From positions 1-13,255 of the forward strand of contig JAHWHN010000112.1 of the NCBI GenBank assembly GCA_019323235.1: 13,255 bases of DNA, in the 5' to 3' direction. The translations under genes and the position numbers were made by a program. Below the pieces are notes generated by a model, which did not search any database, had not been told where the DNA came from, and was given only the letters and a program-made list of their open reading frames with translations. Position 1 is the stretch's first letter. Each line of letters starts with the position of its first letter. This document shows, piece by piece, positions 1 through 7,114 of this stretch. Source of the stretch: Candidatus Woesearchaeota archaeon (GTDB lineage: Archaea > Nanobdellota > Nanobdellia > Woesearchaeales > JABIAG01).

Positions 1-52
1 CAGAATTCTTTTTACCACTCTTTTTTACTGTTTTTTTAACAGTTTTTTTCAA
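1..52 (-). CDS. N-terminal fragment of a lysine-rich protein (cut by window edge)
   Basis: Reading the minus strand from a TTG at 52-50 gives 17 codons that stay open to the left edge. The product begins MKKTVKKTVKKSGKKNS. A stop codon lies a few codons upstream in frame and there is no ATG, so TTG is the only reasonable start. An AGGGG Shine-Dalgarno-like run ends 6 nt before it, and a TATA-like stretch at 100-110 would place transcription start near position 78, giving a leader of about 26 nt. The first 11 residues equal residues 7-17 of the TFE-alpha tail encoded at 7971-8828, although most codons differ at the third base. The tail probably binds nucleic acid. The rest of the protein lies outside the window, so no function can be given. 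Confidence 0.6.
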   Translation of the reverse strand, partial: MKKTVKKTVKKSGKKNS

Positions 53-99
53 CTTATTCCCCTTTTTTAAACCCTAATAATCAAGTTAATAAATTAGAC

Positions 100-110
100 A
101 TATATATATT
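100..110 (-). promoter_or_regulatory. TATA box for the left-edge lysine-rich gene
   Basis: The minus strand reads AATATATATAT here. Transcription would start about 30 nt downstream, near 78, leaving a leader of roughly 26 nt that carries the AGGGG ribosome binding site at 59-63. The alternating TA run makes the exact register uncertain. Confidence 0.45.
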
Positions 111-140
111 TTACTATTAAATTAGTTCATATTTTAATAA

Positions 141-157
141 TTAAATTACTAATTTAA
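141..157. promoter_or_regulatory. Interrupted palindrome upstream of the patatin gene (possible operator)
   Basis: TTAAATTA-C-TAATTTAA has two perfect 8-bp arms around one base. It lies between the divergent TATA boxes of the left-edge gene and the patatin gene, where a regulator could sit. Such palindromes also arise by chance in DNA this AT-rich, so this is only a candidate. Confidence 0.2.
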
Positions 158-174
158 CGATTTGGCTAAAAAGG

Positions 175-182
175 TTTATATA
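175..182 (+). promoter_or_regulatory. TATA box of the patatin-like gene
   Basis: TTTATATA begins 30 nt before the ATG at 205. Archaeal transcription starts about 25-30 nt downstream of the box, so the mRNA is probably leaderless. No Shine-Dalgarno sequence is seen. Confidence 0.6.
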
Positions 183-204
183 CTATTTCTTTAATAATTA
201 AGTT

Positions 205-1026
205 ATGCATTTGAAAATTCCATTTTTATCTAAAAAAAAGAAACCAAAAATTGGTTTAGCTTTAGGTGGCGGAGGAGCTAAAGGTTTAGCTCATATTTAT
301 GTTCTAAAAGCTTTGGATGAATTAAATATTAAACCAGATGTTATTGCAGGTTGTAGTATGGGAGCTTTAATTGGGTCTTTATATGCTTCAGGTTTGTCTG
401 GTTTGGAAATTGAGGGTATAGCTAAAAATTTTGGTTTTAAGAATGCTTTAGGATTATTAGATTTTTCAATTTTTAATAAAACAGGATTAGTAAAAGGAAA
501 TCATGTTATTAAATGGTTAGAACAAAATTTAGGCACAAGTAGTTTTTCGAAATTAAAAATTCCTTTAAAGATAGTAGCTACTGATTTTTGGAACAAAAAA
601 GAGGTTGTTTTTGATAAAGGAAATGTTGTTGAGGCGGTAAGATGTAGTATTTCCATACCTGGCGTTTTTGAACCTTATTCTTATAAAGGAAATGTTTTTG
701 TCGATGGAGGTGTTGTAAATCCAGTCCCTTATGATGCAATAAGAGATGAATGTGATGTTTTAATTGCAGTTGATGTAATGAGAGAGAAGGAAGTAACTTC
801 TAAGAAAAACACAAATAAGCCAAAATTGAAAGATTTAATTTATGTCTATACAATAATGTATGAAAAAACAGAAACATACAAATTACAAATTTGTAAACCT
901 GATATTTATTTAAGGGCTAATCCAGAAAATATTTCTATATTTGATTTTCACAAAATAAAAGAAGTTGAAAAATATGTAAAAGATGACATTAAGAAATTCA
1001 AAAAAGAATTGAAGAAAATCTTTTAA
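205..1026 (+). CDS. Patatin-like phospholipase (RssA family)
   Basis: A 273-aa patatin-fold serine acyl hydrolase. The glycine-rich oxyanion loop GGGGAKG is at residues 21-27. The nucleophile Ser51 lies in GCSMG (49-53), and the second half of the Ser-Asp dyad is Asp167 in DGG (167-169). All key residues are present, so the enzyme should be active. The family cleaves ester bonds in phospholipids and other acyl lipids. The N-terminus is short and basic (KKKKPK at about 10-15), without a signal peptide, and the C-terminus is lysine-rich; both suit binding at the inner face of a membrane. The start is supported by the TATA box 30 nt upstream. The gene converges on 1023-1859 and the two stop codons share TTAA. 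The natural substrate is unclear, because archaeal membrane lipids are ether-linked. Confidence 0.9.
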   Translation: MHLKIPFLSKKKKPKIGLALGGGGAKGLAHIYVLKALDELNIKPDVIAGCSMGALIGSLYASGLSGLEIEGIAKNFGFKNALGLLDFSIFNKTGLVKGNHVIKWLEQNLGTSSFSKLKIPLKIVATDFWNKKEVVFDKGNVVEAVRCSISIPGVFEPYSYKGNVFVDGGVVNPVPYDAIRDECDVLIAVDVMREKEVTSKKNTNKPKLKDLIYVYTIMYEKTETYKLQICKPDIYLRANPENISIFDFHKIKEVEKYVKDDIKKFKKELKKIF

Positions 1027-1859
1027 TTAATCACTGAATCTTTATGTTTAAGCAAATAATTTAATTTTGGAAAATAAGGTATATCTCTATAATCCTTTCT
1101 ATTAAAGTTAACTAGTTGAAATAAATCAATTATTGAAGTTTTAGCTTTTGGTAAGTCTTTTGCATTAACTAAACAATAATCATGAAATCTTTCGGATATG
1201 TTTGAGTCATAAAGAGTTCTATACCATTTTTGAAATCCTGCATGTAATTTCATAAACTCGAGTTTATGGATATAAGCCCCATGTTTAAATGCAGAATTAA
1301 TACTATGTACTTCCCAATTTCCGAAAGAATGATATTTATGATTCATATTATTTGGGTATATTGTTAAGAAAAGACCTTTACAATCAACAATCTTATCAAA
1401 ATACATTTCTTTTTCAAGATGCCATATTGCTTTATTTGTTGCTTGAGAAATAGCTGTGGAAAAATCAGAAGCTAGATTTTCATTTAAAAGATCAGATAAT
1501 ATCTCTGAAAGATTATTATGTTTCTTATTTGCGAAATTTAAGAATTCTTTTTTCTTTTTATGACTAGCGAGAAACATTGGATGGAATGGATTTAAAGTCG
1601 AAGCGTTTGTAAATTCTACTGCAATATTTGCTATTTCATTATAATCAAAAATAAAGTCTTCATACTTACCTTGATTTATTCTAGAAGCTTGTTCAATATC
1701 AGTATTGTCTTTTTCTACACTATTATGTTCTTTTAATCTTAATATATTACATTCTTCAATATATTCAATTAATCTATTGTAAATATTACGAACATAATCC
1801 TTGTCATTGTTAGAAAGATTTTTCGTTGCTTCTAAATATGCAATGTGTTTTTCATCCAT
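1023..1859 (-). CDS. Conserved-looking hypothetical protein, 278 aa, histidine- and aromatic-rich
   Basis: I do not recognise a family. The protein has no signal peptide or membrane segment and should be cytosolic. Residues 1-60 look helical and charged, a KKKK stretch follows at 101-104, and residues 145-230 are rich in His, Trp, Tyr and Phe. Eight histidines (147, 174, 177, 185, 193, 198, 206, 226) fall within 80 residues, against 14 in the whole protein. That density could mean metal binding, but no standard metal motif is visible. The start is supported by a TATA-like TTAAATAC whose first base is 31 nt upstream. The gene runs against the patatin gene and overlaps its last 4 nt, and it diverges from the aRNase J gene across 97 nt. 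A real gene is likely from its length and promoter; its function is unknown. Confidence 0.75.
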   Translation of the reverse strand: MDEKHIAYLEATKNLSNNDKDYVRNIYNRLIEYIEECNILRLKEHNSVEKDNTDIEQASRINQGKYEDFIFDYNEIANIAVEFTNASTLNPFHPMFLASHKKKKEFLNFANKKHNNLSEILSDLLNENLASDFSTAISQATNKAIWHLEKEMYFDKIVDCKGLFLTIYPNNMNHKYHSFGNWEVHSINSAFKHGAYIHKLEFMKLHAGFQKWYRTLYDSNISERFHDYCLVNAKDLPKAKTSIIDLFQLVNFNRKDYRDIPYFPKLNYLLKHKDSVIN

Positions 1860-1882
1860 AAAAAAATAACTATAGTTTTGAA

Positions 1883-1890
1883 GTATTTAA
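1883..1890 (-). promoter_or_regulatory. TATA box of the 278-aa hypothetical gene
   Basis: The minus strand reads TTAAATAC, with its first base 31 nt before the ATG at 1859. The spacing matches the leaderless genes of this window. Confidence 0.5.
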
Positions 1891-1926
1891 TTATTTCGGT
1901 ATGATTTATTTATTTTAAAGCCAAAC

Positions 1927-1934
1927 TTTATAAA
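1927..1934 (+). promoter_or_regulatory. TATA box of the aRNase J gene
   Basis: TTTATAAA begins 30 nt before the ATG at 1957, with no Shine-Dalgarno sequence between them. A leaderless mRNA is predicted. The box shares a 97-nt divergent region with the box at 1883-1890. Confidence 0.65.
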
Positions 1935-1956
1935 CATCTCCTCAACAATTATTTTT

Positions 1957-3276
1957 ATGATTAAAGTTTTTGCTCTTGGTGGTTATAAAGAATTCGGAAG
2001 AAATATGACTGCCGTACAGGTTGATGATGAAGTTGTCATAATAGATATGGGAATTCATCTAGAGAATTATATTAATTTAACAGAAGATGAAGATTTAATT
2101 CAGATAAGTAAAAAAGATTTAGAAAATGCTGATGCAATTCCTCATATGGGGAAAATTAAAGATATTCAAGATAAAGTCGTTGGAATTATACCAACTCATG
2201 CACATTTAGATCATATTGGAGCTATTCCGTTTTTGGCTAAGGAATTTTCTTGTCCAATTTATTGTACTAATTTCACTGGTGAAGTTGTAAGAACATTATT
2301 TGCTGATGAAAGAAGAAAGCTAAAAAATCCAATTGTTGTTAAAGATACAAATTCTAAATTTAATATTGGTAATATTAAGGTTGAGTTCATAAATGTAGCT
2401 CATTCAACTCCTCAAACAATTATGGTAGCAATTCATACAGAGAAAGGTGCTATTTTATATTGTAATGATTTTAAATTAGATTCAAATACTGTTTTGGGTG
2501 AAAGACCAAATATTGAAAGAATTAAAGAATTAAAAGGAAAGGTTTTAGCTTTAATTTGTGATTCAACTTATTCAATTGATGATGGAAAAACTGAATCTGA
2601 ATTAGTTGCAAAAGATATGCTAGAAAATTTACTTCTTAAAGAAAATTATGATGGTAAGGTTTTAATTATAACTACATTTTCATCACACTTGGCAAGATTA
2701 AATTCAATTGTGGAATTTGCTAAGAAAATAAACAGAAAAGTTATCTTTTTAGGAAGGTCTTTGCATAAATATATTTCAGCTGGTCAAAATGCAGGAATTA
2801 TTGACTTTTCAAAATATGATTTTTACAAATATCGAAGGGAAATTGACACAAAATTAAAAAAAATAATGACTGAAGGTCCTCAAAAATATCTTTTGGTTGT
2901 TACTGGACATCAAGGAGAGCCAAAGGCAACATTATCAAGAATTGCTCGTGGTTTAACTCCATTAAATTTATTGAGAGGGGATGTTGTTATTTTTTCATCT
3001 TCAGTAATTCCAGTTAAAACAAATATTGAAAATAGGGAAGAATTGGAAAAAAGTTTGTCTCAGAATGAAGTTAAAATGTTTAGAGATGTTCACGTATCAG
3101 GACATGCTTCTAAAGAGGATATTGAAGCTTTGATAGATATGATAAGGCCTGAAAATATTATCCCGGCTCATGGTGATGTTGAGATGTTAGAAGGAGTTAG
3201 GGATATAGCAAAATCATTAAACATTAATGAATCAAAGATTCACATTTTAAGTAATGGGGATAGTGTTGATTTATAA
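1957..3276 (+). CDS. rnj: Archaeal RNase J (metallo-beta-lactamase/beta-CASP ribonuclease)
   Basis: At 439 aa this matches the archaeal RNase J length; bacterial RNase J is about 550 aa with an extra C-terminal domain. The metallo-beta-lactamase motifs are all visible: Asp30 in IIDMG, HAHLDH at 81-86, His149 in AHST, Asp171 in CNDFKLD, and His405 in PAHGD. The beta-CASP region contains SGHAS with His383. The opening ALGGYKEFGRNMTAV is typical of the archaeal group. Such enzymes are two-zinc 5'-to-3' exoribonucleases that degrade or trim RNA in the cytoplasm. In an organism with mostly leaderless mRNAs it would act directly on start-codon 5' ends (inference). It lies 60 nt upstream of pcn, which has its own TATA box, so co-transcription is possible but not required. 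Confidence 0.93.
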   Translation: MIKVFALGGYKEFGRNMTAVQVDDEVVIIDMGIHLENYINLTEDEDLIQISKKDLENADAIPHMGKIKDIQDKVVGIIPTHAHLDHIGAIPFLAKEFSCPIYCTNFTGEVVRTLFADERRKLKNPIVVKDTNSKFNIGNIKVEFINVAHSTPQTIMVAIHTEKGAILYCNDFKLDSNTVLGERPNIERIKELKGKVLALICDSTYSIDDGKTESELVAKDMLENLLLKENYDGKVLIITTFSSHLARLNSIVEFAKKINRKVIFLGRSLHKYISAGQNAGIIDFSKYDFYKYRREIDTKLKKIMTEGPQKYLLVVTGHQGEPKATLSRIARGLTPLNLLRGDVVIFSSSVIPVKTNIENREELEKSLSQNEVKMFRDVHVSGHASKEDIEALIDMIRPENIIPAHGDVEMLEGVRDIAKSLNINESKIHILSNGDSVDL

Positions 3277-3292
3277 TTGGGAAATATAAAAT

Positions 3293-3300
3293 TTTATAAA
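3293..3300 (+). promoter_or_regulatory. TATA box of the pcn-msrB-msrA operon
   Basis: TTTATAAA lies 44 nt before the pcn ATG. The predicted transcription start near 3323 leaves a leader of about 14 nt, unlike the leaderless genes nearby. Confidence 0.6.
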
Positions 3301-3324
3301 TAGAACTTTATTATTAATAATCAA

Positions 3325-3332
3325 GTGGGGGT
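3325..3332 (+). promoter_or_regulatory. Shine-Dalgarno sequence of pcn
   Basis: GTGGGGGT ends 4 nt before the ATG at 3337 and can pair with the CCUCC end of archaeal 16S rRNA. It fits inside the short leader predicted from the TATA box, which supports the ATG at 3337 as the start. Confidence 0.55.
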
Positions 3333-3336
3333 ATAA

Positions 3337-4083
3337 ATGAAATTAACTTTAGCAGAACCTAGATATCTTAAAGAAAGTATAAATGTTATTTCAGAATTAG
3401 TAACTGAAGCAAAATTCAAAATTAATTCTAATGGTTTAGAATTAGTAGCAATGGACCCAGCAAACGTAGCTATGGTCATTTTCAAATTATTATCAAGTTG
3501 TTTCGTAGAATATAATGTAGAAAAATCATTAGAACTTGGTATTAATCTAAATAGTTTTAAGCAAATTCTTAAAAGAGCTAAAAGTGAGGATACTTTAACC
3601 TTAGAATTTGGTGATGATAACAAATTAACTTTAATCTTAAAATCAAGAACAACTAGAAAATTCTCAATTCCTGTTTTAGAATTGGAAGATAGAGAACAAA
3701 AAGTTCCTGATTTAGCATTTCCAGTAATTGTTGAAAGTTATGCTAATGTTTTAGTAGAAGCAATTGATGATATTGGGATTGTTTCAGAATCTATTTCTTT
3801 TATTACTGAACCTGAAAAATTAACAATTAAGGGAGAAGGTAATATGTCAAAAGCTCAAGTAGAAATTGTTCAAGATGATGATACTAAGATAACATCTGAT
3901 GGACCTGATCCAGTTAGATCAAAATATTCAATTGAATATTTGAAAAAAATGGTTGGTGGTTCCAAGATTTCTGATAGAGTAACAATTTTAATGGACAAAG
4001 ATTATCCAATGAAATTAGATTTCAAGGAAGTTGACAAAGTTCAATTATCTTTTATTCTTGCTCCAAGAGTTGAGGATGATTAA
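3337..4083 (+). CDS. pcn: DNA polymerase sliding clamp (PCNA)
   Basis: A 248-aa archaeal PCNA, the usual length. It forms a trimeric ring that tethers DNA polymerase, ligase and flap endonuclease to DNA. The family signature GLELVAMDPANVAMV is at about residues 33-47. The acidic interdomain loop (VLELEDREQKVPDL, about 112-125) lies between the two clamp folds, followed by the second-domain YSIEYLKKM. The C-terminus LAPRVEDD is the conserved strand and tail that contact partners carrying PIP boxes. The gene heads an operon: msrB begins 9 nt after the stop and msrA overlaps msrB. It is one of only three genes here with a clear leader and Shine-Dalgarno sequence, which may reflect strong expression (inference). 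A 100-aa open frame on the opposite strand is an artefact of its codon use. Confidence 0.97.
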   Translation: MKLTLAEPRYLKESINVISELVTEAKFKINSNGLELVAMDPANVAMVIFKLLSSCFVEYNVEKSLELGINLNSFKQILKRAKSEDTLTLEFGDDNKLTLILKSRTTRKFSIPVLELEDREQKVPDLAFPVIVESYANVLVEAIDDIGIVSESISFITEPEKLTIKGEGNMSKAQVEIVQDDDTKITSDGPDPVRSKYSIEYLKKMVGGSKISDRVTILMDKDYPMKLDFKEVDKVQLSFILAPRVEDD

Positions 4084-4092
4084 TTTTTTTGT

Positions 4093-4485
4093 TTGAAATT
4101 GGAAAAAATAAAAAAAGATTGGAAAAAGAAATTAACTCCTGAACAATATCACTTTCTTAGAGAAAAAGGAACAGAAGCTCCTTTTAGTGGAAAGTATGTT
4201 AAATTTAATGAAAAAGGAAAGTATGTTTGTGCTGCTTGTGGAAATGAACTTTTCAATTCTGATTCAAAATTTTATTCTTCATGTGGTTGGCCAAGTTTTT
4301 CTGATGCTAAAAAAGATGCTGTTGAATTTAAGAAAGATTTTAGTCATTTTATGATTAGGACAGAAGTATTATGTAAAAAATGTGGTGGTCATTTAGGACA
4401 TATCTTTAATGATGGACCAGAACCAACTGGAAAAAGATTTTGTATTAATTCAGTTGCTTTAAATTTTAAGGACGGAAAGAAATGA
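4093..4485 (+). CDS. msrB: Peptide methionine-R-sulfoxide reductase MsrB
   Basis: A 130-aa MsrB that reduces the R form of methionine sulfoxide in proteins. The zinc cysteines are C46/C49 and C94/C97, the catalytic Cys117 lies in RFCINS, and Cys64 in SSCGWPSF is in the position of the resolving cysteine. His100, His103 and Asn119 complete the active site. The start is TTG at 4093, 9 nt after the pcn stop. No ATG occurs before the core fold, and conserved sequence ([15 protein letters not shown]) begins by residue 13, so the true start cannot be far away. A GAGGA in the last pcn codons is about 15 nt upstream, far for a Shine-Dalgarno site, so translation may be coupled to pcn. There is no signal peptide, so it should be cytosolic. 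It overlaps msrA by 4 nt. Confidence 0.93.
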   Translation: MKLEKIKKDWKKKLTPEQYHFLREKGTEAPFSGKYVKFNEKGKYVCAACGNELFNSDSKFYSSCGWPSFSDAKKDAVEFKKDFSHFMIRTEVLCKKCGGHLGHIFNDGPEPTGKRFCINSVALNFKDGKK

Positions 4486-4961
4486 AAGCTACTTTTGCTG
4501 CAGGATGTTTTTGGGGAGTAGAAGCAGCATTTAAAAAAATTAAAGGAATTACTTCAACAACTGTTGGTTATACTGGTGGCAAAACAAAAAATCCTTCTTA
4601 TGAAGAAGTTTGTAGTGGCGATACTGGCCATATTGAAGCTGTAGAAATTAATTACAATCCTAAAATTGTTTCTTATGAAAGATTATTAGAAATATTTTGG
4701 CAAATTCATAATCCAACAAGTTTTGATAAACAAGGTAATGATGTTGGGACTCAATATCGAGCAGTAATATTTTTTCATGATGAAAAGCAAAAAGAAATTG
4801 CTTTGAAATCATTAAAAGAAGAACAAAAAAAGTATGATCAAAAAATAATGACTTTGGTTAAGGAAGCTAGTGATTTTTATCCAGCTGAAGAATATCATCA
4901 AGATTATTTAGATAAAAACAAGAATGGGTATTGCCATATAAATTTAGATTCAATCAAATAA
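4482..4961 (+). CDS. msrA: Peptide methionine-S-sulfoxide reductase MsrA
   Basis: A 159-aa single-domain MsrA that reduces the S form of methionine sulfoxide, complementing the R-specific MsrB before it. The catalytic Cys9 is in AAGCFWGVE. The family block [21 protein letters not shown] is at 30-50, and Cys151 in NGYCHINL is a likely resolving cysteine. The start ATG overlaps the msrB stop (ATGA), indicating coupled translation. The pair is separate here, while many bacteria fuse the two domains. Both are cytosolic, since neither has a signal peptide. No Trx or thioredoxin reductase gene is in the window to supply electrons. Confidence 0.95.
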   Translation: MKATFAAGCFWGVEAAFKKIKGITSTTVGYTGGKTKNPSYEEVCSGDTGHIEAVEINYNPKIVSYERLLEIFWQIHNPTSFDKQGNDVGTQYRAVIFFHDEKQKEIALKSLKEEQKKYDQKIMTLVKEASDFYPAEEYHQDYLDKNKNGYCHINLDSIK

Positions 4962-4990
4962 TTTTATTTCGTATAATCATTCATAGTTTC

Positions 4991-5010
4991 ATAACAATAT
5001 TTAAATATTG
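4991..5010 (+). promoter_or_regulatory. Promoter of the P-loop kinase gene, with a 16-bp palindromic TATA region
   Basis: The TATA box TTTAAATA (5000-5007) begins 31 nt before the ATG at 5031. It sits in a perfect 16-bp palindrome, CAATATTTAAATATTG (4995-5010). The 18 bases 4991-5008 (ATAACAATATTTAAATAT) recur exactly at 5553-5570 in the next promoter. Confidence 0.55.
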
Positions 5011-5030
5011 AATTCTCAAATTAAATTAAT

Positions 5031-5546
5031 ATGTGTAAGTTTAAAAAAATAAGAATTTGTGGAGCTAGTGGTTCTGGTAAAACTCATCTTGGAGAAAAAT
5101 TACAAAAATTAACAAATATTAAATTCACGCCCTTAGATAATTTAAGATATGACTTTTCTAAAACTCATAAACATGAAGTGAAACGTTCTGATAAAGAGGC
5201 AAGAAAATTATTGGATAAATTATTGAAACAAAAATCTTGGATTATTGATGGGGGATATTATACTTTATCAAAAGATACTTATGATGATGCAGATTTAATC
5301 ATTTTCTTAAATCCTAGTTTTGGTAAAAGATTTCTTAATACACTGAAAAGATTCTTTAGAAGAATTAAAGAAGGTAAACACGAAGGTTTGAAAAATTATG
5401 CAGATTTGACTTTATCAAATGTTAAATTAAGAAAAGTTTGGGATGAAGAAAGACCAAAATTATTCAAAGAGATGTATGATAAGAAAATACATTTTTTTAA
5501 TTCTGCTGATGAAGCATTTGATTGGTTTTCTAAGAATTCTAAGTAA
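5031..5546 (+). CDS. P-loop AAA/adenylate-kinase-like protein (FlaR/topology-modulation type)
   Basis: A 171-aa nucleotide-binding protein. The Walker A loop GASGSGKT is at residues 11-18, right after the first strand. Two later blocks resemble small adenylate-kinase-like proteins annotated as 'DNA topology modulation' or FlaR: a WIIDGGYY block at about 70-77 and ADLIIFLNPS at about 88-97. A basic RFFRRIKEG segment (about 110-118) could act as the lid that closes over ATP. A small-molecule or nucleotide kinase is the most likely role; the 'topology modulation' name has little experimental backing. The leaderless start follows from the TATA box 31 nt upstream. It shares its promoter sequence with the operon that follows. 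Confidence 0.8.
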   Translation: MCKFKKIRICGASGSGKTHLGEKLQKLTNIKFTPLDNLRYDFSKTHKHEVKRSDKEARKLLDKLLKQKSWIIDGGYYTLSKDTYDDADLIIFLNPSFGKRFLNTLKRFFRRIKEGKHEGLKNYADLTLSNVKLRKVWDEERPKLFKEMYDKKIHFFNSADEAFDWFSKNSK

Positions 5547-5552
5547 TTCTAT

Positions 5553-5570
5553 ATAACAATATTTAAATAT
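5553..5570 (+). promoter_or_regulatory. Promoter of the DUF2157-GDYXXLXY operon (repeat of 4991-5008)
   Basis: TTTAAATA (5562-5569) begins 29 nt before the ATG at 5591. The 18 bases match 4991-5008 exactly. The flanks differ, and the full palindrome is not kept because GC replaces TG after the box. Confidence 0.55.
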
Positions 5571-5590
5571 GCATTACTTATAAAATAATC

Positions 5591-7114
5591 ATGGCAGATA
5601 AAGATCAAATTCAAAAGTGGCTCGACGAAGGCACTATTACTAAAGCTCAAGCTCAAAAAATGCTATCAGATTCTTCTAAAAAAGATAATGAAAGTAAAAG
5701 CAATAAATTAATTGCAATAGCATCCATCATAGGTGTTGTTTTAATCTTCATAGGTTTTGCATGGATTGTTGCAATGAATTGGCATCAATTTCCTGATTTC
5801 TTTAAAGTATTTATTCTAGTAACATCAACTTTAGCTGCTTTTATATCTGGAGTTATATTGAGAGAAAAGGTTTCTGAATGGTCAGGAAGATCTATGCTTA
5901 CTCTGGGAGCTTTAATGTATTTATTGAGTTTATTCTTAATATCTCAAATTTATAATTTAGCAACAACTGTACAACATTATGCTTGGTTATTGTTTTTTGC
6001 ATGGACAGTTATTCTATTAACAGCATATTTCTTAAACTCAAAAGAAAACTTATTTGTTACATTAGTTTTGTTTTTCATTTGGTTAGTTTTAGAATATTCA
6101 GCTTCTTTAGAATTTGTAAGGGAGGCTGAAGCATTATTCGCAGCAATAATTATTTTATTGTTTACAGGTTCTTTGTTGTTTGGTTTAACTATGCTACATG
6201 CATCTTTAAATCATAGATTTGCGGGACTTTATAGATTTTGGACAGTTTTTTATTTTATGTTAATATTTTATTTTTTAAGCTTCCAATTTTCTTTACCTTT
6301 GATAAGTATTTTTTCACTTAGTGCTAGAATATTAACTCCATTTTTGGTATTTTATCTATTCATTTGTTTTATTGGATTCTTGGGAGGAACTTTATTAGCA
6401 TCAAACAAAAGTAAGGTTGCTCTGAAGCAATCATTAATATTTTTAGGAATTGTTTTTTTAATATTTTTAATGGTTTTAGCTACTAAAATAAGTAAAGAAG
6501 AAGCTGGCTATTGTAACTTAAGAAGTTGTTATAATATTAATAATCAAGAGGATTGTGAAAATCCTTCGTTAAGTGTTTATAATTGTGAATGGAGAAATAA
6601 TTATTGTAGTCAAACAAACTGTAATGCTTATTTGAGTGAAGATGAATGTATTTCCAAAGATTGTCGTTGGAATGGAAATAATTGTTTCTATAAAGAATTT
6701 GATTATTATTCAAATGAAGAATCTTGTAGAATTTATAATAATCAAAAAAGTAGTTGTGAAGCTAAATCAACATGTAATTGGGTTCCTTCATATTTTAATT
6801 ACAACGGAAGTCTTCCAATGTTTTATTGGTCATTATGGTTAATTTATAATGCAATTTTTATCGGATTTATTTTATTAATGGTTTGGTATGGACAATTAGT
6901 TGGTTCAACTCATGTTGTAAACTTGGCAGTTGGAGCATTTGTTTTAGAAGTTATATCAAGATATTTTGGATTCTGGATGGATATTGGAGGATATTTAGGT
7001 TTTAGTTTCTTATCAATATTGGATGGAATTGGTTTAATCTTTGGAGCTTGGTATATTCCAAAAATCAGAAGAAAATTAATCAAAGATATTGATAAAGATG
7101 AGGATGTTCAATGA
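5591..7114 (+). CDS. DUF2157-family membrane protein with a three-repeat cysteine-rich insert
   Basis: A 507-aa polytopic membrane protein. Residues 1-28 form a soluble helical segment (QKWLDEGTITKAQAQKML) typical of the DUF2157 N-terminus. Hydrophobic spans follow, at roughly 40-62, 71-90, 102-122, 130-148, 153-170, 181-202, 214-240, 247-270 and 279-298, and more after 410. Between two spans lies a polar loop, 303-408, with 12 cysteines and Cys-x-Trp repeats: C313, C322, C332-E-W334, C339; C344, C353, C358-R-W360, C365; C379, C389, C395-N-W397. Cysteines at this density suggest disulfides, so the loop is probably outside the cell. Usual DUF2157 proteins are shorter and lack this loop as far as I know. 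The next gene overlaps by 4 nt and belongs to a family often paired with DUF2157. The function of the pair is unknown. Confidence 0.85.
   Translation: MADKDQIQKWLDEGTITKAQAQKMLSDSSKKDNESKSNKLIAIASIIGVVLIFIGFAWIVAMNWHQFPDFFKVFILVTSTLAAFISGVILREKVSEWSGRSMLTLGALMYLLSLFLISQIYNLATTVQHYAWLLFFAWTVILLTAYFLNSKENLFVTLVLFFIWLVLEYSASLEFVREAEALFAAIIILLFTGSLLFGLTMLHASLNHRFAGLYRFWTVFYFMLIFYFLSFQFSLPLISIFSLSARILTPFLVFYLFICFIGFLGGTLLASNKSKVALKQSLIFLGIVFLIFLMVLATKISKEEAGYCNLRSCYNINNQEDCENPSLSVYNCEWRNNYCSQTNCNAYLSEDECISKDCRWNGNNCFYKEFDYYSNEESCRIYNNQKSSCEAKSTCNWVPSYFNYNGSLPMFYWSLWLIYNAIFIGFILLMVWYGQLVGSTHVVNLAVGAFVLEVISRYFGFWMDIGGYLGFSFLSILDGIGLIFGAWYIPKIRRKLIKDIDKDEDVQ

Noticed and set aside
3321..3623. A 100-aa open frame on the minus strand inside pcn
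   Set aside because: It lies wholly opposite the well-supported PCNA gene, has no recognisable family, and follows from PCNA codon use.
6636..6842. A 68-aa plus-strand frame inside the cysteine-rich region of the DUF2157 gene
   Set aside because: Out of frame with the real gene and low in complexity; the overlapping frame has clear repeat structure and membrane spans.
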